Positions 56,157 through 64,000 of a stretch of DNA of 64,000 bases are shown here, piece after piece. The notes beneath the pieces are model-generated. The model was not told the DNA's origin, ran no database searches, and worked only from the letters and a program-made list of their open reading frames with translations. Source of the stretch: Eleusine coracana subsp. coracana (Eukaryota; Streptophyta; Magnoliopsida; Poales; Poaceae); the NCBI GenBank assembly GCA_032690845.1, contig CM064424.1, positions 33,677,969 through 33,741,968 on the forward strand, in the 5' to 3' direction. The position numbers and the translations under genes were made by a program. Each line of letters begins with the position of its first letter. The first letter of the stretch is position 1.

Positions 56157-57507
56157 GGGGGAGTTGGTGTTCACTTGTATATATGTATCTTACCATTTTC
56201 GCATTGCATCTCATATGTAATATATGCGTTGGTAGATGAGCTTTAATTCTTATGCTTTCTTGCATTTCTCTTTGCTATGATTGAGCTTGAGCGAAGTTGT
56301 GTTGATGTGATGGTAATTTCTCATGCTTAGATTTTCTAGATGGCCTGTTATAGACTCATGTGAGCAACTTGCTAATCTTAAAGGTAAACTGAGCTTCTTG
56401 TGAACCTTATGATCTAATCTTGCTAAAACTTGCTCACCATGTGTATAATTGTTTTCATCCTTGTGGGAACTTGCATTGAGGCTAGTCTAGAGGATGTCTT
56501 GGCTTTGGCACCTTGTGTTTGCGAAATGGAAGGCTTTGCAAATGTTTAGCTCATGATGAAACATTGTGGGAACGTGTGTTCCTTTTGCCACAAAGGCATG
56601 CTCTTTTGTCTTGTGCATAAGCCTGAATAATCTGCTAAGTGCTTTGATCAAGAATAACTCTAAAATACTAAATCCAAACATTGTGACTTGAAGCCTCGGG
56701 GTGTTTGTCGTACCCAGTCATGCGACCCTTCGCATGGATAAGAGGACACATGAGGATAAATAATAATCACTTGATCAACTGAGTCTCTGTTTCATATGTG
56801 AGCGTTTGTAGAGCTCATCTTCTGCGAATGTTTGTTGCCCTAGTTGAGATTGAGACTGGCTAGTATCCTTTTGATTCACTTGGTGCTTGTTTTGCCTTGG
56901 ATGGGAGTACTTACACATGTGGTGGCAGTTTTGCTCATGATAAGCAACTTTGATTCTATCTAAGCTTGTCAATCTTTCTGCTTAGCTTGTATAGCTCATG
57001 GTGTTTATGCCTTTCTTTCTATTCTTTATCTTTATATGATTGGGAGCTATTGCTTTTACACTTCATGGCACTATGGTTATGGTTAGCAAAGTTAAATGCT
57101 TGTTTCCATAAATTGTTGAAGCTCCTTAGGTTTGCATTTTCATGCATTGCATGTTTGCTTGTTCTTTTGCCTCTTTGATGAGGTCATTGCCAAAGGGGGA
57201 GAAAATTTTGGGGTCATGCACAAATAATGCTAAGAAACTTATATGATCCATTTTGCACTACATGAGATCTACCACAACTTGAGGGGGAGCATATCATGAT
57301 CTCGAGCGTTTTCTTATGCATTTCACATTCTTTGCGTCTCGAGACACTTTCTTGCCAACTCTTGGTTTTGTGATCCCTACCTTGCTCGATGGCTTGTTTA
57401 CACCTTTTCTTTGGGTTCGGCCATTTGGATGTGCTTATTTAGCTCCGCATTTAAATCTCTAATCTTTGTGCAGTTGGTGTTGTCAATGTACTCATCATGG
57501 GGGAGAT
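56154..57507 (+). promoter_or_regulatory. S4 3' non-coding region with four polypurine tracts
   Basis: After the pol stop, 1.35 kb carries no domain-bearing frame. Purine tracts occur at 56154-56163, 57192-57205 (AAAGGGGGAGAAAA), 57281-57289 and 57497-57507; the last abuts the LTR. This is the multiple-PPT arrangement described for Sireviruses. Confidence 0.75.
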
Positions 57508-59287
57508 TGAGAAGCCATGTGGATATGTGCCATGATTTGCAATATATGTGATGAGTAATTGACTTGAGCGGATTTGGTGGGTTGAGTTGAAATGTGGGAA
57601 TGCGAGGATTGCATGTGTGTGTGTGTGCATGATTATTGGTTATGACTAACCGGAGTTGGTGGAGATATTGGTGATATTGCAGGAGATGGGAAATGTGTTT
57701 GCTAGTCTCATGATGTGTAGGTCACTAGAGTTGACTTGGCGGTCAACAGTGAGAGGATCGGGCACAAGTAGAGGACTTGGGGCCAGACGATCGGGATGTC
57801 GAGTGAAGTCAAGGGTGATCCACACCATACACGTGGAGAGGCAAGAAGAACGAACGGTTTCGCGGTTGAGCCTCAAAACCGTGGTGATGATGAAGACGGC
57901 GTGGTGACCAAGTCAAGGTGAACGGGATGCTGGTGCAAGTGACAAGGGGGCCCGATGGATAGGGACTAAGAGAGACTTGCTGGTGGTTAGGATCGCGGGA
58001 CAAGGTGACACACGTCAACATCGAGAAGTCGTGGTTTGAGAAGCGTGCAAGGCGGTTTCCGGTTTGGGCCTCAAAGTCGGTGGCGGTGGTTGGTGGTGCA
58101 CGTGGCACCATCATGGAGCTTGCTTCGAGATGAAGCAAAGACGTGAAGCGTCCGATGGCATTCAGGTGATAAGGAAAAAGATGGACGGTTATGCCCCCGG
58201 TGGTAGGTGGGTGTGTTATGTAGATCAAGGGTAGAGTGGTCATGTGGACAATAGACCCTAGGCCTATATAAGGAGAGGTGTGGCTAGTGGGAGAGGTGCC
58301 TCTCTCTCCATTAGCCTTGTGTTAGGACTTCATTCAATGTGCTAGGAGAGGACTTTATGTTTGAGAGGAGAGGAAAGGGTGTGTGAGAGACATCTCTTGC
58401 TCTTCCAAATAGTGGGAGGAAGAGGGTGGCTTCCTAGCCTTGTACCTATGGATTTTGTAAGCACCTTTCTATGTTATGAGAAGTATTTTCATGCTCAAGA
58501 TTTCCCTCTTCACTTGAATCCCGAAATTCCCTTTTTCCTATTTTTGGAGCTATTTTCGTGGTGATTTTGGATCTTATTTTTGGACGAGTGTTTGGCTCGG
58601 ATTTCTTGTTGTTGCTAGGATGAGCTAGAACAATCCTCTATGGATCCTTGACCGAATCAATAGCTCTAGCACCTTTGATTTGAAGGATTTCTCAAGCTTC
58701 CCCTTTTTGGTGTTCTTGGCATAAGATCTGAAATTCGTGATGATTCCTTGAGCCAATTGAGATGATTTTCTAGGATTAGGTTCGTGATGTGATGTGGATT
58801 CACTGGTCCACAAATCGCATCATTTGGAGTTCATTTGGTTAGGTTTTGGAGAAGATTTTCTAAATTCCCAAAAGTTTCTGCTGTTCTGTCGGGGTCGATC
58901 GGCACTGCCGACGACCAGGACCGGCACTGCCGGTGGGTCTCAGAACCCCGCACAAGCACTGCTGATGGGCCAGATCGGCACTACCGATGGGGCCAACCGG
59001 CACTGCCGATGGTCCTGATCGGCACTGCCTGTGGTGGTTTAGTAAGGTGCAGTTTGTGAGGTTTTTGACTATCTCAAGTCTCTGATGTTTCCTTTTTGTT
59101 TCCGCTATGTTTCTTGATGTGGTTGATCACTCCTAGGGCTAGTACACCACTAGTTGCTATGTGTAGTCTTAGTGATCGGTTCAGAGGTTGGCTTGGGTTG
59201 TTTTGGGATATAGTCCATGTTCTTTTGGAGAATTTTGGTTGGCTCCCGTTCACCCGCCCCCCCTCTGGTCGCCTTCTCTGTCCTTCA
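57508..59287 (+). repeat. S4 3' LTR (1780 bp)
   Basis: TGAGAAGCCATGTGG to CCTTCA, followed by CCAAG. The second CGGCACTGCCG cluster is at about 58897-59035. Same overall structure as the 5' copy, with many substitutions. Confidence 0.92.
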
Positions 59288-59292
59288 CCAAG

Positions 59293-59571
59293 GTATGGAT
59301 GTTTTGGTGATAGATGACAACTTTGAAATTCTGGGCTAATAAGTACACGAGTGTTGTCTATGCAGGTATCATCTCTAAACCTTATTATAAATCATGTGGA
59401 TGATGGTTGCCTTGGCCATTGATGACAATGACGACAAGCATGGAGGCTTGATGAGCTTGATGGGGTCCAAGGGTTGATGAAGATGGATCAAGGCTAAGGA
59501 CAAGTTATGGAGCAAGTGTTGGGTACACTCTTCTAGTTGTTAGGGCTTTGAGTCCATAGGAAAAACCAGAC
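59293..59571 (+). repeat. S3 3' LTR, continuation
   Basis: GTATGGATGTTTTGGTGAT continues the S3 LTR after S4, matching the S1 LTR (complement of 25300-25330) in order. It is cut again at 59572 by T3, with CAGAC as the left target sequence. Confidence 0.75.
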
Positions 59572-62500
59572 TGTGGTGCCCCTTCCCGGAGGATCGAGGT
59601 CCCGATGGTGCTGATAACGTAGACACTTGATAATACAATATTGGTCCAAATTTAAGTTGAATATTACATCATTAAGGTGATCAGAGTGTAACAGAATAAT
59701 ACAAGCTTGAATGTTTTGAAAACAGCGGAAGCAAATAATGTTGAGAAACTACGAGCTCGATGATACAGCGTAGTAATGATTCATGCCCGAAGAACCATCA
59801 CTCTAGCAGCACACAACATCACTGCGGCGGCAAGTCGGACTCCCAGTGGGCAGTCCAACCCTCAGGGACTTGCATGTCCCAAGGCAGCACATATACAGGC
59901 AATTCCATTTCTTCATTACCTGAAAAACAACAATGGCACAAAGCCTGAGTGCTAATTACTCAGCAAGACTTACCCGTCGAGCACCTAGACATGCAAGGGC
60001 TCTAATAGGTTGCTTGTTTGAAAGGACTCACACTAAGCAACCTATTAGTTCTATCAAGTTTTATTTCCTCAATTTAATTGGGTAGAGCAGAAAGTAACTT
60101 TAGTGAGGCATCATAAAGTAATAAAACAGTACATCAAGTAAATACAACAATAGAGCAATAATAATAATCAGCAATAACCAACATAAATCCATATTCATAA
60201 CATCAAGTGCAACTATGTGATGACTCAGTGACCAAGCGGTACTTATTACTACGAGAAATACCAATTGCAATTGATTTACACCAGCTGGGAAAACCAGAGA
60301 TACACGACACATACACACCAATTAAGGTCGTATATGGCAACCTTTCCAAGAAAAGCACCCACACCTCAGACCGGGTGTGGTGACGTCGAGTGGGCATGCC
60401 GTTCTGCCAACAGTACTTCATGGTATGAACTGCCCAGTCCAGCAGCAGGAGGGTCAATAACCAATGCACCTTAACCATCCTCAATGCGAGTGACCTTTAG
60501 TGCTACATCAGTTTACTAGTGCCCATAAACTAGCATGCATTCGGTATTGTTGAATACTTAATCAAGGGGCCGACCACGGACGGGTCCTAGGTTTGACAAG
60601 GCAGGGCTATCGCAGTCAACACCCATGTGTTGCTGCAAACCTACACATGCATCATCCCTGCCCGGTCATAGCATCAAAAGTAAACTTCTTTTATTAAGTC
60701 TCGTTCCAGTGGTCAAGTCTTTTCTTAGTAATAATATCTACCGAGACTAATATTACTAAGCATAGCAACACAACACCGATACTACCAATGTTCTAAAAAC
60801 AGTAGCATAGGTCATTTAGGTATCATGCAAAGTGGGTTTCAATCAACTCCTATGACCTAATGCAACAATAATCATAGACAGTAGTAATAACATAAACTAG
60901 CAAAACTTTATAAAAGGCGAATGCAAACCAGGGCTTTGCCTGGATCAATGTTAGTGCTTGCAACTGCATCTTCTTGCTCTTGAGGGTCAATATCCTTCTG
61001 ATAATCCTCTTCTTGCTCTTGGTTGTCGTTACCTATATGATGAAATCGAGTTAACGGCATTGTCGGAACACCATTTAATGCAATGGTATGATGCATGTAA
61101 ACACATTGTGTTTTAATGTCAATCAAAACTATTATTATGTCCTCGAAGCCATATGCTTCAGAGAAGTGAAGTTGTTATTTAAGATTTGAAGTATATATAT
61201 TCTTCATACAATTAAATAGAGTAAATGAGTGATGTGGGCAATTAAATTAATTAGTAAACTAAATTTATGTTTCTGGACATGTGTGATTTACTGTGAACAG
61301 AGGCTTACATGAGAGATTTTTATGCCAAGTGGCATGGGAAAATTATTTACAGAATAATTACTAGAATTAATCTAAGCAAACACACTAAGTAAATTCTAGA
61401 GCCTAAAATAATTCATATTTTACCAAACCAAAATTTTTGGAGGTAGACAATAATGTGTTTACTAAGCATGCCAAAAATCAGGATTTAATTTTATTCCTAG
61501 AATTTCTGGTGAGTTATTTGGTGTTTTGAGAATTTAATGTATTTATAAAAATACATGTAGAGAGACATCTACTTATTATTTTACTAAAATACAGCATTTC
61601 AAAATGAATCTAACATAATTTGTTTGGATCTCATTGGGTTTAAATTCGATTTACTATGGTTTTTCAAAGGTTTAAGCATTTTCTGGTAATTTCCTGGTAT
61701 TTGCTGGTTTAAAGGCTGCCATGTAGGTGACACGTAGGTGACACGTAGGCGCCACATCAACTGCCAGTGGGATGCCAGTGAGCAGCGCCAGGACAGGGGG
61801 TTGGCTTCACCGGAGGGCTCGCCGCCGCCGGCTGTGGGCGGTAGAAGCTCGCCGCGGTTGTGGAAAAATGAAGCGCACATCACGCCAACGGGAAGGGAGT
61901 GCTTCGCGGGGGAGGTGGCTCACCGGAGGGGTGCTGGCGTTGAGAGGCGGTGGGAGGAGGACTTTGGCGATGTCGTTTTTTCCGTATGGGGCACCAAATT
62001 CGTCGTGCTCAAGCTCTAGAGCTTTGCGGTGACATGGAGACGAGCGGCATCAAGTCGACGTTCGGCGAGGAGGGTCGGAAGGTAGTGCTTGTCGTGGGGC
62101 GGCTTCGGGTTCCGGCGGCGGTCAGGGAAAACTTCAACTGCGCACAAATCATTGAGAAATCCTAGTGCTAGAGTGGTCAGGGAGTAACGCCGAGGGTTTG
62201 CGCATGCGTGTGAAGAGAAACGAAGCGAGGAGGCTCACCGAGCACTACGAATTCCGGCTAGTAGTAGAGGACGTCGCCAAGGAATCACCTTTGGTTTTTT
62301 CTTCAATTCAATCCATTCGTGCACGAATTCGGCCAGGCCAGTTCAGAGGGAGGTAGAGGGGGAGTAGGTGAGTGCTTTGGAGCTCTCAGCTCGACTCAGA
62401 GGGCAGGGAATCTGTGGCCACGTGAGGTTGACTCAGGTTCGGTAATGGCGGCTGGTAGTAGGAGAAGAATGGGAGCAGAGGGAGCTGGGTTAAAGGGAGA

Positions 62501-63299
62501 AGCTTGGTTTCGTGGTGACTCACTGAGGCGCCTTGGTGTCACGGATAAGTCAGCGGAGTGGTTGGGGTCTGGGAGCGGGAAGAGGGGCAGGAATTGAAGC
62601 CCTTGCTGATCGCCATTGCTAGCGTGCAGGAGCGAGGAGGGCGGCCATTGGGCATCGTTTGTAGCAGAGCTGATGGATGGGACATGACGGTGAGCAGGGG
62701 GAGCAGGTGGCACTATTGCACGTGAGGAGTCCCGAGGTGGAGTGAAGATAGGCCGAAGCGTGCGCAAGCGGTAGAGCTCTGCTCCTGCTGCGCCAACGGG
62801 AGGAGGAAGAAAAAGGATTTTTCACTACACCCCCCTGTTCTTTCAGATTCTTGCAACTAGGTCCTTGGTCAAAGGTAATCCAAATAAAAATAGCTAGGGG
62901 CCTCCAAATGATTTAGGATTTTGCACATAGGTCCTTGGTGATATTCCTGGTGCTTTGGTGGGATCCATGTGGTCAGAATATTTATAATTATTTTATAATT
63001 ATTTCCCCATTGTTAATGGTTTCTATGCTTTAATTAATTAATTGGGGTATTTCCACATTTGGTAAAATGCTCATTAAATTCATAAAATTCTATTTTATTA
63101 TTATTAATCTGATTATAAATTTATTTGGCATATGTCATATTGAAATTTTTAAGTTACTTCAATATTTTGGTTGTAGGATTTTTGAATTACCTAGAATTAA
63201 TTAAAAAGATGAGTGAAGCTTTATTATTTCATGCTATAATTACTTATAACGTGTGCTCTTTATGCTTGTTAGGAAAAAATGAGACACCTGGGTGTCACA
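59572..63299 (-). repeat. T3 3' LTR (3728 bp)
   Basis: TGTGGTGCCCC at 59572 to GGGTGTCACA at 63299. AT-rich at 61100-61700, GC-rich at 61750-62800, AT-rich again at 62850-63280. Many blocks correspond to T2 (CGGAGGATCGAGGTCCCG near 59590). An acidic segment is at 61030-60930. Open frames in the GC-rich part are not supported. Confidence 0.9.
60930..61030 (-). other. Exon-like acidic open segment in the T3 LTR
   Basis: The minus strand encodes DNQEQEEDYQKDIDPQEQED followed by an end shared with T2 (NIDPGKA compared with SVDPGKS). Same place in the LTR as in T2 and T1. Confidence 0.4.
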
Positions 63300-63313
63300 G
63301 CCCTCCCTCCTTA
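63300..63313 (-). promoter_or_regulatory. T3 polypurine tract
   Basis: The complement TAAGGAGGGAGGGC abuts the LTR start, as in T2. Confidence 0.8.
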
Positions 63314-63367
63314 AATAAATCTCGTCCCGAGATTATGAACAAGGCAAATTAGAGGGAAGTACGGTGG

Positions 63368-63974
63368 TCAAGGTATACCTGTGTATGACGACCAAAATTT
63401 TGGGTAATGTGTACTCAGGAATTCTTTAGATTCCCAAGTGGATTCGTCTTCCGAGTGATTACTCCACTGAACTTTATAGAATTTGATGGTTCTTTTTCAG
63501 ATTGTGTCCTCTTTCTCATCGAGGATCCTTATTGGTTATTCGGAGCATGTAAGATCGGGTTGAAGTTGGTCATAGTCTTCCAAGATTTTGTCAATGGGTG
63601 GTTTGAGACACCGCTTTAATTGAGAGATGTGAAAGGTGTTATGAACTCCAGATAAATTAGCAGGTAACTGCAGCTTGTAGGCTACATTTCCACATCATTC
63701 CAGAATTTGGAATGATCCAATATAACAAGGAGCTAACTTTCCCTTGACTCCAAACCGTTGAATACCCTTTATAGGCGACTCTCGGAGATAGATATAGTCA
63801 CCTTTATTGAAATATCGTGGTCTAAGTCGTCTATTTGCATACTTCTCCTGACGGCATTTAGCAGCTTTAAGATTTGCCTGAATGGTATGAACTTTTTCTT
63901 CTGTATGCTTGACAAGGTCAGGACCAAAGGTTACTCTTTCTCCAGATTCAGACCAGTTTAACAGTCTTCTACAA
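63368..63974 (-). pseudogene. pol: T3 pol C-terminus: integrase end and chromodomain
   Basis: The minus strand has GERVTFGPDLVKHTEEKV, a conserved beta-rich segment (GIQRFGVKGKLAPCYIGSFQ) and a chromodomain-like end (TIKFYKVQWSNHSEDESTWE), closing at TGA 63370-63368. Three internal stops interrupt one frame, two at likely CGA codons. It is truncated upstream by the LTR beginning at 63975. Confidence 0.88.
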
Positions 63975-64000
63975 TGTGACACCCAGGTGTCTCACTTCTG
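63975..64000 (+). repeat. T4: start of a same-family LTR in plus orientation
   Basis: TGTGACACCCAGGTGTCTCA matches the element-sense start of the T3 LTR (complement of 63299) but on the opposite strand. This marks a further Tekay insertion into T3 pol that extends past the window. Confidence 0.75.

Larger units (their letters stand above)
48685..59287 (+). mobile_element. S4: complete Sirevirus-like copia element (10.6 kb)
   Basis: Two 1780-bp LTRs (48685-50464 and 57508-59287) start TGAGAA and end CCTTCA. The target duplication CCAAG is at 48680-48684 and 59288-59292. A tRNA-Met primer site, long gag with knuckle and coiled coil, copia-order pol (protease, integrase, RT, RNase H) and a 1.35 kb 3' non-coding region with repeated purine tracts all fit Sirevirus. 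Gag-pol is one frame to about 54170, then broken by stops and frameshifts. The LTRs differ clearly (about nine changes in the first 120 bp), so it is older than CRM. Confidence 0.93.
59572..63974 (-). mobile_element. T3: Tekay-like element, 3' end only
   Basis: A minus-strand 3' LTR (59572-63299), a purine tract and the end of pol are present. The LTR resembles that of T2 along its length but with different GC-rich parts and a shorter total, so it is a related subfamily. Pol is cut at 63975 by another insertion. Target sequence CAGAC is on the left; the right flank is outside. Confidence 0.88.

Noticed and set aside
61738..62767. Frames of 60-120 codons in the T3 LTR
   Set aside because: Same compositional explanation as T2; no conservation with the T2 LTR at protein level that I can see.
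1..64000. CRISPR arrays, bacterial operons, viral genomes
   Set aside because: All repeats found are LTRs, satellites or palindromic words; gene order, primer sites and target duplications are those of plant LTR retrotransposons.

Overview
This window is grass (Poaceae) nuclear heterochromatin made almost entirely of nested LTR retrotransposons. I found no convincing single-copy host gene, tRNA, CRISPR array or prokaryotic feature. The evidence for a grass is the element mix: Tekay/Del-type chromoviruses with 3.4-4.1 kb LTRs, a Tat-like gypsy element with a typical grass gag, a CRM (centromeric) chromovirus, several Sirevirus-type copia elements, and a Cassandra TRIM carrying 5S-rRNA-like LTRs. 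Short names used below: T = Tekay-like, S = Sirevirus-like, H = Tat-like, CRM, CAS = Cassandra.

Layout, left to right. 1-7590 (+): T1, the 3' part of a Tekay-like element (gag end, full pol with chromodomain, 3' LTR 4162-7590). It is inserted in the gag-protease junction of H (-), whose gag lies at 7591-9650 and whose 5' LTR is 10963-11820. 11821-12504 is an unclassified fragment. 12505-25361 (-) is S1, whose gag is split by a solo LTR (13074-14972, target duplication GCCAC) and by a complete CRM element (15201-23031, target duplication AATTG). Its 5' LTR is 23666-25361. 25362-46676 (-) is S2, a second Sirevirus, which carries insertions of S1 (right end at 25361), CAS (25711-26475, target duplication ACGAG) and the complete 15.1 kb T2 (27778-42860, target duplication TCAAG). 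S2 itself sits in the envelope-like region of S3 (+, 46677-48684, resuming 59288-59571). The 3' LTR of S3 is broken by the complete S4 (48685-59287, target duplication CCAAG) and then by T3 (-, 59572-63974). A same-family LTR in the opposite orientation begins at 63975.

Relative ages follow from the nesting: S3 is older than S2, S4 and T3; S2 is older than S1, CAS and T2; S1 is older than CRM and the solo LTR; H is older than T1. The CRM LTRs are both 924 bp and differ at about nine positions by eye, so CRM is a young insertion. The S4 LTRs are visibly more diverged.

No element here has an intact polyprotein. Most breaks in T1 and T2 are in-frame stops that look like C-to-T changes at methylatable CG or CHG sites, whereas CRM is broken by small duplications and indels. 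The least-explained signals are: (i) three tandem repeats in the T2 leader whose hairpin stems covary around a constant loop; (ii) an extra 290-codon open frame upstream of gag in T2; (iii) an unrecognised coding segment between gag and protease in S2; and (iv) exon-like acidic mini-ORFs shared by the Tekay LTRs.
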